DNA from: an uncultured Eubacterium sp.
GTDB lineage: Bacteria; Bacillota; Clostridia; Lachnospirales; Lachnospiraceae
DNA length: 39,155 nt
Direction: 5' to 3'
Assembly (NCBI GenBank): GCA_904420085.1
Contig: CAJFUA010000024.1
Span: 1-39,155 of the forward strand
Below the pieces are notes generated by a model. The model was given only the letters and a program-made list of their open reading frames with translations, did not search any database and had not been told where the DNA came from. Both the position numbers and the translations under genes were made by a program. Position 1 is the stretch's first letter, and each line of letters begins with the position of its first letter. Shown one piece after another: positions 24,967 through 33,150 of the stretch.

Positions 24967-25909
24967 GTCTCTTCTTACCTCCTTCCCCACTGTCCATATT
25001 CTGAGGCTGTACTTTAAACTGAATAAAGGTAATTATCATGATGATGATAAACAGAATATATGACATTGCACAGGCAACGCCCATGTTGTTATATTCAAAA
25101 GCCTGATTGTACAGACCAAGCATATATGTCATTGTCGATTTTTCAGGACCTCCGCCGGTCGTCAGGTACATCTGGTCAAATGCCTGAAACGCACCGATTA
25201 CACTGGTTATGGAAATAAAAAATATAATCGGTGTGACGGAAGGTACGGTAACGTGAAAAAACTTTTTAACCGGTCCTGCGCCGTCAATTTCTGCCGCTTC
25301 GTACAGAGATTCATTAATTCCTTTCATTGCCGAGAGCATAATCAGCGTATTGTATCCCAGTCCTCCCCAGATAGCCATCACTGCCAATGTGTATAGCGCA
25401 GTGCTTTTTGTTGCCAGAAATGAAATATGGGTTCCCAGCAGCTGATTAATCATACCGTGCTGTGGGTCCAGCATGAACATCCAGATGGCCGCAATGGCAA
25501 CACCGGATGTGACGGACGGAATATAAAAGATGGTCTTAAATATTCCCTCTCCCCGTACTTTTGAGTTGAGCAGCGCCGCTACCACCAACACCAGAATGAC
25601 GCTTGGCGGTACGGTCAGCAATATATACTTAATGGTAACAACCAGAGACGGCCAGAAATCATCAAACAGTCCCTGATAGTTGGATAGCAGACGGGTATAA
25701 TTTTGGATTCCCACAAATTTCATCGGGGTTCTCATATTCCATTCGTTCAGCGATATCACGAAAGCGATAATCATCGGCGCCAACTGGAATACCAGAAAAT
25801 ATACAACCAGAGGCAGTACAAACAGCCATCCTGTGATATTTTCCCGAAACTGTTTTGTTTGAAACAACTTTATCTTCCGTTTTTTTGCTGATTTTGTTTT
25901 TGACAACAT
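24941..25909 (-). CDS. ABC sugar transporter permease, MalF-type
   Basis: About 322 residues from the ATG at 25909, which follows GGGGAGGAACCT; the more upstream in-frame start at 25933 would begin in the intergenic hairpin. Six membrane helices, starting with GWLFVLPLVVYFLVFQLAP, and the EAA loop YEAAEIDGAGPVKKFFHVTVP. It pairs with the MalG-type permease and the binding protein at 25976 as a CUT1-family importer. It is separated from the binding-protein gene by a 66-base gap holding a hairpin. Confidence 0.92.
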   Translation of the reverse strand: MLSKTKSAKKRKIKLFQTKQFRENITGWLFVLPLVVYFLVFQLAPMIIAFVISLNEWNMRTPMKFVGIQNYTRLLSNYQGLFDDFWPSLVVTIKYILLTVPPSVILVLVVAALLNSKVRGEGIFKTIFYIPSVTSGVAIAAIWMFMLDPQHGMINQLLGTHISFLATKSTALYTLAVMAIWGGLGYNTLIMLSAMKGINESLYEAAEIDGAGPVKKFFHVTVPSVTPIIFFISITSVIGAFQAFDQMYLTTGGGPEKSTMTYMLGLYNQAFEYNNMGVACAMSYILFIIIMIITFIQFKVQPQNMDSGEGGKKRRGNKSRKK

Positions 25910-25923
25910 AGGTTCCTCCCCAA

Positions 25924-25966
25924 AACCTTGCAAAGACCCGTCTTGTCCAACGTGTCTTTGCAGGTT
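25924..25966 (-). other. Stem-loop between binding-protein and permease genes
   Basis: On the minus strand AACCTGCAAAGAC pairs with GTCTTTGCAAGGTT, with one bulged base, around a ~16-base loop, just after the binding-protein stop codon. Only TTTT follows, so it is at most a leaky terminator. Hairpins in this position commonly stabilise the upstream message and raise binding-protein amounts over permease, as between malE and malF. Confidence 0.7.
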
Positions 25967-25975
25967 CTCTTTCTA

Positions 25976-27226
25976 TTATTTCAATCCCAGTGCCGCTTTT
26001 GAGGTACTTACTGCGTCATCCAGATTTTTCTGAATTTCACCGCCATTTAAAATGGTCTCTAATGCAGACGCCAGATAATTGTCGTTTACTTCCAGCCATC
26101 CGTTAATCTGTGGTCTTGCCACTGCTGTTTCCAACTGTTTCAAAACAACTTCTTTTAACGGATTGTCGGTCTTTGCCAACGCTTTCAGTGATGAGAAGTT
26201 ACCTGTGTACTCAGCAACTTTCTGGCTGTTTTCTTCTTTTGATAAATATTCTATAAACTGAAAAGCTTCATCCTGTTTTGATGAGGTACTGTATACAACC
26301 AGGTTTTCTCCACCGATATTAGAATAGGAAGTTCCTCCTTCTTTCTGAGGTACAACAAGCATTGCCCCAAAATCCAAATCCGGGAAGTTGGTCTGTAAGG
26401 AATCAATATCAGAACCGCCACCCAAGGTGAACGCCACATTGCCGTTACCAAAAGCGGATGTGGAATTTCTGATTTCTTCCGGTGAATAACTGTATAAGTC
26501 TACTAAGAACTGGCATGCATCCACGCCGCTCTGGCTGTTAAAGGTTAAATCCGTCAACTCTTCATTGGTAAAACTTCCGCCTGCGCAGCTTAAAAATGCC
26601 TGATAATACCATGATGCATATCCGCCGCTTCCGATTCCTGCAAAAGCTGCTTTGGTAGGATTTGCCGCTACTTCTTTTGCGATTGCCAGCATATCATCCC
26701 AATCCTTTGGAAGATTGTTCTCATTGACCAGTTTTTTATTGTACAAAAGTACGGATGTGGTAATGGTCAGTGGAACACCGTAAACCTTCTCATCAAGTAA
26801 ACAGGTATCGTAAGCGCTTTCAAAAAACTTATCCTGACTGATGGTTTCCGACTTGTTTACCTTCTCCGTCAAATCCACCAATGTGCCGTCGGAGCCGAAC
26901 TCTGCCATTCTCGGCTGGTCTAAATAGGAAACATCCGGTCCTTTTTTATTTGCCAGTGCACTGTTTAACTTTGTATTGAAACTGTCCTTTGGCACGAAAG
27001 ATACTTTTACTTTAATTCCTGTATCATCCGTAAAGTTCTTAATCAGAGTCTCAAAATCTTTCTTATCCTCTAAAGACTGAGGCTCATATGCCCAGAATGC
27101 CAATTCGTTGGAATCGCTTTCTGATTCTGAATCTCCTCCACAGCCTGTAAGGCCCACCATGGTTGTCACTGCCATTGCTCCTACAAGAGCAACGCTGATT
27201 GCCTTCTTTAAAAATCCCTTTCTCAT
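25976..27226 (-). CDS. ABC transporter sugar-binding lipoprotein (family 1)
   Basis: 416 residues. Lipoprotein signal with LTGC (Cys29) and a Ser/Glu/Asp linker, then an extracellular solute-binding protein fold typical of CUT1 importers: an early LAFWAYEP strand, GPDVSYLDQPRMAEF and a YGVPLTITTSVLLYNKKL segment near the ligand cleft. It would hand glucan-derived oligosaccharides to the two permeases. AAGGAGG precedes the ATG. It lies 70 bases downstream of the lacI-type gene; no terminator separates them. Confidence 0.93.
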   Translation of the reverse strand: MRKGFLKKAISVALVGAMAVTTMVGLTGCGGDSESESDSNELAFWAYEPQSLEDKKDFETLIKNFTDDTGIKVKVSFVPKDSFNTKLNSALANKKGPDVSYLDQPRMAEFGSDGTLVDLTEKVNKSETISQDKFFESAYDTCLLDEKVYGVPLTITTSVLLYNKKLVNENNLPKDWDDMLAIAKEVAANPTKAAFAGIGSGGYASWYYQAFLSCAGGSFTNEELTDLTFNSQSGVDACQFLVDLYSYSPEEIRNSTSAFGNGNVAFTLGGGSDIDSLQTNFPDLDFGAMLVVPQKEGGTSYSNIGGENLVVYSTSSKQDEAFQFIEYLSKEENSQKVAEYTGNFSSLKALAKTDNPLKEVVLKQLETAVARPQINGWLEVNDNYLASALETILNGGEIQKNLDDAVSTSKAALGLK

Positions 27227-27296
27227 GTAATAAATCCTCCTTGGTTTTTTATTCCGAATAGCAGTTTATTTTCAAATCATAATATGACTGCCTTCT

Positions 27297-28253
27297 TTAT
27301 TTCGTTGAACCGTTTACTTTCAATACCGGTTCTATAAACATCTCTGTGGCTGCGTATTCTCCTGATTTCAGCACCTCCACCATACGTTCTGCCAATGCCT
27401 TTCCTGCTTCATATACCGGCTGTTGGATGGTGGACAGATTTGGAGTTACTAATTTTTCATATCCTAAGCCGTCAAATCCCATAACACCCAGTTCATCCGG
27501 CACAGAAATGTCTTTCTCATTTGCATAACGCATGACGCCCAGAGCCAGCACATCACTGGCACATACCAGTCCGTCTACCGTTGCCTGCTTCCATATTTCA
27601 CTTGTGACTCTATATCCGTCTTCCTCGTGGTTTGGAACTTTTACATCTGCGTATTGGGGAATTTCCATTCCGAACTCCTCCATACAGTCAACATATCCCT
27701 GATGTCGTTCAATGGGATATTCCAGTTCATTATCGATTCCGATATACCCTATATTCCTGTAACCACGCTCAATCATATATTTGGTAGCCATATATGTTCC
27801 ATGATAGTTGTTAATATCCACCCAGTTGGAACTGTGACTGCTGTTTCCAAATAAAATAATTGCTTTTTCATGGGAGTGACGTAATAACTCTTTTTCCTGT
27901 TCTATAGACAGTCCCATAGCTATAATTCCGTCACACGTATACTTTTCATACCCTTCTCTGGACAGGAGCATGGAATATCCGTTTTCTCCCAGCTTCTCTC
28001 CGATTCCTGCAATGGTCTGCAATGTGAACGGATGCAGTGGGTCAATATCTCCGGCTATATATACGCATATAATATTTGTTTTCTTCGTTGCCAGCAGCCT
28101 TGCCACCATGTTTGGCTGATATCCTATTTCTTCCACTGCTTTTTTTATTTTTTCGAATGTTTTTGGTTTCAGCTTATCCGGTTCATTAAAATATCTGGAT
28201 ACCGTCATTGCGGAAACTCCTGTTGCCTGTGCAATGTCCTTTATTGTTGCCAT
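27297..28253 (-). CDS. LacI-family transcriptional regulator
   Basis: 318 residues. N-terminal helix-turn-helix IKDIAQATGVSAMTVSRYF (4-22) with the hinge helix region NMVARLLA (~48-55), then a periplasmic-binding-protein-like sugar sensor domain. It is the second gene of the long operon, 12 bases after the first GH5, behind AAAGGATTATT. It is the natural candidate to bind the matching dyads at 9021-9036 and 30367-30382 and respond to a glucan oligosaccharide, which would make the operon autoregulated. Assignment to these sites is inference, because CcpA could also fit them. Confidence 0.93.
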   Translation of the reverse strand: MATIKDIAQATGVSAMTVSRYFNEPDKLKPKTFEKIKKAVEEIGYQPNMVARLLATKKTNIICVYIAGDIDPLHPFTLQTIAGIGEKLGENGYSMLLSREGYEKYTCDGIIAMGLSIEQEKELLRHSHEKAIILFGNSSHSSNWVDINNYHGTYMATKYMIERGYRNIGYIGIDNELEYPIERHQGYVDCMEEFGMEIPQYADVKVPNHEEDGYRVTSEIWKQATVDGLVCASDVLALGVMRYANEKDISVPDELGVMGFDGLGYEKLVTPNLSTIQQPVYEAGKALAERMVEVLKSGEYAATEMFIEPVLKVNGSTK

Positions 28254-28265
28254 AATAATCCTTTC

Positions 28266-30281
28266 TTACTTCACCACAATCTTTTTCACACGGGATTCGG
28301 TTCCATAAATAAATTTTTTCCCGATTTTCATATACCCACATACTTTTATAAAATATGTTCCCTTCTTTTTTAATTTGCAGGTAAATGATTTGGAAGTAAC
28401 CCGTTTGACTGTTTTATATTTACCCTTTCTTTTTCTGCTGACGGATATCCTGTATCCCTTTGCACCCTTTACCTTCTTCCATGACAGTTTTACTTTTTTC
28501 CCTTTCTTTTTTGCCCTTACTTTCACAGCTTTGGTCCGGGTTGCCGTGGTCAGTATCTGACTTTCACCCTCATAAATCTTACCGTCAATTACTTTATACG
28601 GAACGATTTTAAATTTATATCCGGTTCCTGCCTTTAATTTTGAAACTGTACATGTTGTACGGTAAGATTTGAAACTTTTAATCCGCTGATACTTTCCTTT
28701 TTTATATTGATAAATATAATATCCGTCTGCATTAAGATTTTTGAACCATACAAGAGTAATACTTTTTTCTTTCTGCGTAATTTTTTTGTTTCTCAGTTTT
28801 ACTTTCGACGGAACAATTTTAAATGTTATAGTCAGAATTCCATCATAATTTCCTGCCCCTGTAATCACTGCCTGTGCCGTTCCGCACTGGATATTATTGG
28901 TGTATCTTACTGTATAATCTGTTCCTTTTACTAAAACCTTGCCGTTTAATTTCACTGTCAGTGACGGCTTTATTTCTCTTCCTGTGTAGACTTGATTGGG
29001 AACGCTGCTGATTGCAGCGCCACCAATCTTCGTCTGGGAAGGGGAATAAAAAATGAAATTTTCAATAATAGGTTTAATCTCTCTGTTTTCTACGGCATTT
29101 TCCGTATTGCATGCCTGCCATTTTGCCTTGATGGACTCAAAGGATTCTGTGGCAACATCCGCACTGGAAATAGGCATATTATAAATGCCCCAACTGTTGT
29201 CTCCATTGCCGGTTACCTTGTACGTCCACAACGTCCAACTGATATCATGACTGTTTAATTCTGCCAGACATTTTTTCCAAGATTCCGGATTTGAGAAAAA
29301 CGAAGTCTCTCCGATATAAGACGGTACGTTATAATCCATCATCTGAATCGCCTGCATTTTCTTTTTTACCGTGGCTAACTGGTCTTCCGGATTGGTCAGA
29401 CTGTCGTAATTGTAACAATGATATTCATACATGACATTACTCCAGCCGTATCTGTCAGGGTTTGGCAGATTGTAAGGTTCCCATGTTCCCTCCATAATGA
29501 TGACATGGTTTTTATCTATCTTTCTGATGGCATCATAAGTTCTGTCATATAAATCCCAAACTGTGCTGTCTGTATATTCTCCTGCCGCACAATAAGGTTC
29601 ATTTAACAGATCATAGCCTGCCACAATAGGATTTCCATTGTAATGCCGGGCGATCAGTTCCCAAATCTGAATCAGTAAGTTCTGATTGTACACTGCATCC
29701 GGTCCCTGCCATAAACTTTTGTTAGAATTTATGTCGCCGGAATGGTCTCTGTCATTTTGGGAACCCGGTGCGCCATGCATATCTATAATGACATACATGC
29801 CTCTTTTCCCTGCTTCACTGACGAACCAGTCGATTCTGTCAAAAGCATCTTCCCTGACTTCACCATTTCTGTCAATAATATTGTAATACCATATCGGAAG
29901 CCTGAGACAGTTCATTCCCATCTCCTGACAGTTATCAAAGTCTTTGATTGTCCAAAAATTATCATAATATACATTTAAAAGTTCATTTGCCTTTTCCTCA
30001 CCAAATCTGGAAATCAATGTGCTTTCAATGGTCTTCTGATCCTGCACGGTTCCCGTCTCCTGTGTGGGACACATCCACAGTTCCTGAACAAACCATCCGC
30101 CTGCATTGATACCTCTTAGCAAAATACGGTTTCCTGTACCACTCTCATTTCTGAGAGATGTTCCGTTGGCTTTTAAAAAATCTTTATTTGTAATTCCTTC
30201 TGCCTTTACCAGATTCGACATTCCAAGCCCGGCAACCAAAGCAATTAACAAAATTTCAATATATCTCAAAATACGATTCAT
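28266..30281 (-). CDS. Secreted GH5 glycoside hydrolase with Ig-like and FnIII-like domains
   Basis: 671 residues from the ATG at 30281 (GGGAG eight bases before; the in-frame start 15 bases upstream overlaps this ribosome site). Signal peptide 1-27; GH5 domain ~32-405 with DMHGAPGSQNDRDHSG, acid/base Glu228 in LLNEPY and nucleophile Glu324 in YIGETSFF; an Ig-like domain (~412-490) with GTDYTVRYTNN and ITGAGNYDG; an FnIII-like domain (~495-585); and a Lys-rich FnIII-like tail (~590-671). The catalytic domain is close to those at 2819 and 9098, but binding modules are replaced by Ig/FnIII. First gene of the long operon, ~85-110 bases after the operator-promoter. A beta-1,3-glucanase-type activity is inferred from the HGAPGSQN signature. 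Confidence 0.9.
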   Translation of the reverse strand: MNRILRYIEILLIALVAGLGMSNLVKAEGITNKDFLKANGTSLRNESGTGNRILLRGINAGGWFVQELWMCPTQETGTVQDQKTIESTLISRFGEEKANELLNVYYDNFWTIKDFDNCQEMGMNCLRLPIWYYNIIDRNGEVREDAFDRIDWFVSEAGKRGMYVIIDMHGAPGSQNDRDHSGDINSNKSLWQGPDAVYNQNLLIQIWELIARHYNGNPIVAGYDLLNEPYCAAGEYTDSTVWDLYDRTYDAIRKIDKNHVIIMEGTWEPYNLPNPDRYGWSNVMYEYHCYNYDSLTNPEDQLATVKKKMQAIQMMDYNVPSYIGETSFFSNPESWKKCLAELNSHDISWTLWTYKVTGNGDNSWGIYNMPISSADVATESFESIKAKWQACNTENAVENREIKPIIENFIFYSPSQTKIGGAAISSVPNQVYTGREIKPSLTVKLNGKVLVKGTDYTVRYTNNIQCGTAQAVITGAGNYDGILTITFKIVPSKVKLRNKKITQKEKSITLVWFKNLNADGYYIYQYKKGKYQRIKSFKSYRTTCTVSKLKAGTGYKFKIVPYKVIDGKIYEGESQILTTATRTKAVKVRAKKKGKKVKLSWKKVKGAKGYRISVSRKRKGKYKTVKRVTSKSFTCKLKKKGTYFIKVCGYMKIGKKFIYGTESRVKKIVVK

Positions 30282-30366
30282 ATTTTTATCTCCCACTTTT
30301 TACATCACACTTCCCTGTTGATTTTTACTTTGATTCAAGGGATTAGATGTATGAATGTTGTGCAAA

Positions 30367-30417
30367 ATGTTATCGGTAACATGTTTTGATTATAACACCC
30401 GCCTGTTTTTTTGTATA
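30367..30417 (-). promoter_or_regulatory. Promoter with LacI/CcpA-type operator for the long glucan operon
   Basis: On the minus strand an extended -10 TGTTATAAT (hexamer 30389-30394) has TATACA (30412-30417) 17 bases upstream as -35. Six bases downstream of the -10 lies ATGTTATCGGTAACAT (plus-strand reading, 30367-30382), which differs by one base from the site at 9021-9036. The position over the start point suggests repression. The core also fits the cre consensus. Confidence 0.8.
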
Positions 30418-30424
30418 TTGTCAA

Positions 30425-30460
30425 AAAATGCCAAAAATGTTATAACATTTTTGGCATTTT
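30425..30460 (-). terminator. 36-bp perfect palindrome terminating the pyr operon
   Basis: The sequence 30425-30460 is an uninterrupted perfect inverted repeat centred between 30442 and 30443, with core TGCCAAAAATGTTA and its complement and AAAA/TTTT flanks. It follows the pyrD stop by 12 bases, and TTTTTT ends it on the minus strand. It separates the pyr genes from the glucan operon promoter. Confidence 0.85.
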
Positions 30461-30472
30461 GCACATATTTTT

Positions 30473-31375
30473 TTATTTTACCAATCCTATCAAATCCCTG
30501 ATGTCCTCTACCTGATGTCTTCTCATATAATCTTCAATTCCTTCCATCACTTCTATGGTGGTATTCGGATGATTGAAGTTTGCCGTACCTACAGATACCG
30601 CCGTGGCTCCTGCCAGAATAAACTCCATGGCATCCTCTGCGCTGGCGATACCACCCATGCCGATAATTGGAATGTTGACTGTGTTTGCCACCTGATATAC
30701 CATGCGGACCGCCACCGGCTTAATGGCAGGTCCGGACAGTCCTCCGGTTTTGTTTGCCAGTACAAATTTCTGTCTTTCCACATCAATCTGCATACCGGTT
30801 AATGTATTAATCAGAGACAATGCATCTGCACCGCCTGCTTCTGCAGCTCTTGCCATTTCCGTAATGTCCGTCACGTTGGGACTCAGCTTCATGATGACCG
30901 GCTGTTTTGCCACCTGTTTCACTTTCTTTGTAATGTCCTCCACGGCTTTCGGGTCCTGTCCGAAAGCGATACCTCCGTGTTTTACATTGGGACAGGAAAT
31001 ATTAATTTCCAGTAAATCCACGTCTTCATGTCCCAATTTTTCCACCACGTCAATGTAATCTTCCGTGGTTCTTCCGCATACGTTTACAATAATCTTCGTA
31101 TCAAACTTCTGCAGATAAGGAATATCTCTTTTTGCAAACAGATCATATCCCGGATTTTGCAATCCCACGGCATTTAACATACCGCCGTAAGTTTCTGCAA
31201 TACGTGGGGTAGGATTTCCTTCCCACGGTACATTTGCTACTCCTTTGGTGGTAACGGCTCCCAGTCTGTTTAAGTCCACAAAATCTCCATATTCCGCACC
31301 GGAGCCAAAAGTTCCTGAAGCCACGGTAACCGGATTTTTCAATTCTACGCCTGCGATATTTACTTTCGTATTCAT
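30473..31375 (-). CDS. pyrD: Dihydroorotate dehydrogenase B (NAD+), catalytic subunit
   Basis: 300 residues, the usual length for class 1B enzymes. It oxidises dihydroorotate to orotate with FMN. Visible motifs: ASGTFGSG near the N-terminus, NISCPNVKHGG with the catalytic Cys128, and the FMN phosphate-binding IGMGGIASAEDAMEF and GATAVSVGTANF. Its start overlaps the pyrK stop by one base (TAATG), so the two subunits are made together as expected for the PyrD-PyrK complex. Last gene of the pyr cluster; no pyrE follows it, and the palindromic terminator begins 12 bases after the stop. Confidence 0.96.
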   Translation of the reverse strand: MNTKVNIAGVELKNPVTVASGTFGSGAEYGDFVDLNRLGAVTTKGVANVPWEGNPTPRIAETYGGMLNAVGLQNPGYDLFAKRDIPYLQKFDTKIIVNVCGRTTEDYIDVVEKLGHEDVDLLEINISCPNVKHGGIAFGQDPKAVEDITKKVKQVAKQPVIMKLSPNVTDITEMARAAEAGGADALSLINTLTGMQIDVERQKFVLANKTGGLSGPAIKPVAVRMVYQVANTVNIPIIGMGGIASAEDAMEFILAGATAVSVGTANFNHPNTTIEVMEGIEDYMRRHQVEDIRDLIGLVK

Positions 31376-32142
31376 TACAGTTCCACCTCCTGCGCCAAAA
31401 ATACCGGACCGTCTTTACAAATCCGTTTATTATTCACGTTCGTATGGTGGTCTTTGTCCTTGGACTGACACACACATGCCAGACAGGCGCCGATGCCACA
31501 TGCCATCCGTTCCTCCAGAGAAATCTGGCATTCCATCCCTTTTTCAAGGGCATACGCTTTCACGGCTTTCAGCATAGGGGTAGGACCACAGGCATAAATC
31601 ACATCTCCTTCTACCGCCTGCGCTTTCATGGCGTCAATTACCGTTCCTTTTGTCCCCCTGCTTCCGTCTTCCATTGCTATATATAAGGTTCCGTGACTTT
31701 CCAGTTCTTCTGTCAGAAACAGTTCATCCCGGTATCCCGCCACAATCTGTACCGGCGCCTTATCTTTCAGTTCTGCGGCTAACTGTACCATAGGCGGAAT
31801 CCCGATACCGCCACCGATTAAAACGGCCTTCTTACCCTCTCTCTGCATAAAACCGTTTCCCAAAGGTCCGATCAGTTCAATATCATCTCCTGCTTTATAG
31901 GTGGACATTTCTTTCGTACCGCCGCCTACCACACGATAAACAATGCGCAGGGTGCTGTTCTCTTTATGAATTTCGCAAATACTGATTGGTCTTGGAAGAA
32001 GTTTTGTTTTATCTTTGCAGTAGATGGAAATAAACTGTCCGGCTATCGCCTCTTTTGCCGCCTCCGTCTGAATTACCATACTGTAGACGCCTGTTCCAAT
32101 GCATTCCTGACTTACCACTTTTGCAGTCTCTTTTTTTCTCAT
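31375..32142 (-). CDS. pyrK: Dihydroorotate dehydrogenase B, electron transfer subunit
   Basis: 255 residues. Ferredoxin-reductase-type FAD domain with RPISI (51-55), NAD domain with GGGIGIPPM (110-118) and a C-terminal [2Fe-2S] site with Cys215, Cys220, Cys223 and Cys242. It passes electrons from the PyrD flavin to NAD+. GGAG eight bases before the ATG. A 90-base gap with a stem-loop separates it from pyrF. Confidence 0.96.
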   Translation of the reverse strand: MRKKETAKVVSQECIGTGVYSMVIQTEAAKEAIAGQFISIYCKDKTKLLPRPISICEIHKENSTLRIVYRVVGGGTKEMSTYKAGDDIELIGPLGNGFMQREGKKAVLIGGGIGIPPMVQLAAELKDKAPVQIVAGYRDELFLTEELESHGTLYIAMEDGSRGTKGTVIDAMKAQAVEGDVIYACGPTPMLKAVKAYALEKGMECQISLEERMACGIGACLACVCQSKDKDHHTNVNNKRICKDGPVFLAQEVEL

Positions 32143-32174
32143 ATATCTTTCTCCTCATTTTCCGGTTATGATAT

Positions 32175-32207
32175 TTTGACAGGCACAAACACTCTCTGCC
32201 TGCCAAA
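32175..32207 (-). other. Stem-loop between pyrF and pyrK
   Basis: On the minus strand TTTGGCAGGCA pairs with TGCCTGTCAAA (one G-U pair) around an 11-base loop, followed by ATATC rather than a T-run. Probably an mRNA processing or partial termination point inside the pyr operon. Confidence 0.6.
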
Positions 32208-32232
32208 TCTGTCTCTTTGTCTGCACATCACT

Positions 32233-33150
32233 TTAGAATATGGACTGAATATCCTCAATCATATCCAGCACTGCCTGACGTGATGCATCGGCATAGTTTT
32301 CAGCTCCAAATCCTGCATATTTTTCCTGCTGATAAGCACAGATAATCCCCCTGGAGGAATTTACAATGGCTCCCAGACCGTCTTCGTTAAAGTATGGGCG
32401 CAGTCCTTCCGCCGTACCTCCCTGTGCGCCATATCCCGGCACCAGAATATAACTCTTTGGCATAATTTTGCGAAGCACTTTTCCCATTTCCGGATAAGTG
32501 GCGCCTACCACTGCACCGATATAACTGTAGTCATCGCCCATGTGGTCCTCACCCCATTTGGCAACCTGTTCACCAACCCATTCGTATAAAGGTCTCCCCT
32601 CAATGAGCCTGTCCTGAAACTCGCCGCTGGAAGGGTTGGATGTTTTAACCAGTATAAACAATCCCTTCTTCTCATCTTTACACACATCCACAAAAGGTTT
32701 GATTCCGTCTGTTCCCAGATATGGATTCACGGTGGCAAAATCTTCGTCAAACAGAGAATAGGTTTTGCTTCCTACCTGCACCTTTCCAAGATGTGCCGTG
32801 GCATATGCCGCCGATGTGGAACCGATATCTCCCCGCTTTACATCTCCGATGACAACCAAATCTTTTTCCTTTGCATATTTCACGGTTTTATCGAAGGCTG
32901 TCATTCCCGGAATGCCGAACTGTTCATACATAGCTATCTGTGGCTTTACTGCCGGAATCAAATCATAAGTGGCATCAATGATCCCTTTATTGTACTGCCA
33001 GATTGCCTCAGCCACGCCTTCCAGCGTCTCTCCAAAATCCTGAAACGCCTTCTCTGTAATCTGTTTTGGTACATAACTCATCATCGGGTCCAGTCCCACA
33101 ACAATTGGTGCATTTGTCTTTTTGATTTTGTCTACTAACTTGTTAATCAT
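32233..33150 (-). CDS. pyrF: Orotidine 5'-phosphate decarboxylase, type 2
   Basis: 305 residues, the longer form (subfamily 2) usual in Clostridia. It makes UMP from OMP. The catalytic set lies in GDVKRGDIG (Asp103, Lys105, Arg106, Asp108), and GLDPMMSYVP sits at the N-terminus. Its ATG overlaps the pyrC stop as ATGA, so translation is coupled. Confidence 0.96.
   Translation of the reverse strand: MINKLVDKIKKTNAPIVVGLDPMMSYVPKQITEKAFQDFGETLEGVAEAIWQYNKGIIDATYDLIPAVKPQIAMYEQFGIPGMTAFDKTVKYAKEKDLVVIGDVKRGDIGSTSAAYATAHLGKVQVGSKTYSLFDEDFATVNPYLGTDGIKPFVDVCKDEKKGLFILVKTSNPSSGEFQDRLIEGRPLYEWVGEQVAKWGEDHMGDDYSYIGAVVGATYPEMGKVLRKIMPKSYILVPGYGAQGGTAEGLRPYFNEDGLGAIVNSSRGIICAYQQEKYAGFGAENYADASRQAVLDMIEDIQSIF

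Noticed and set aside
24043-27226. ABC transporter ATPase for the sugar importer
   Set aside because: No Walker A/ABC signature protein is encoded anywhere in the window; a shared ATPase elsewhere is the usual arrangement.
30438-30447. TGTTATAACA inside the pyr terminator as a third operator
   Set aside because: It lacks the central CG-containing spacing of the two real operators and is fully explained as the centre of the terminator palindrome.
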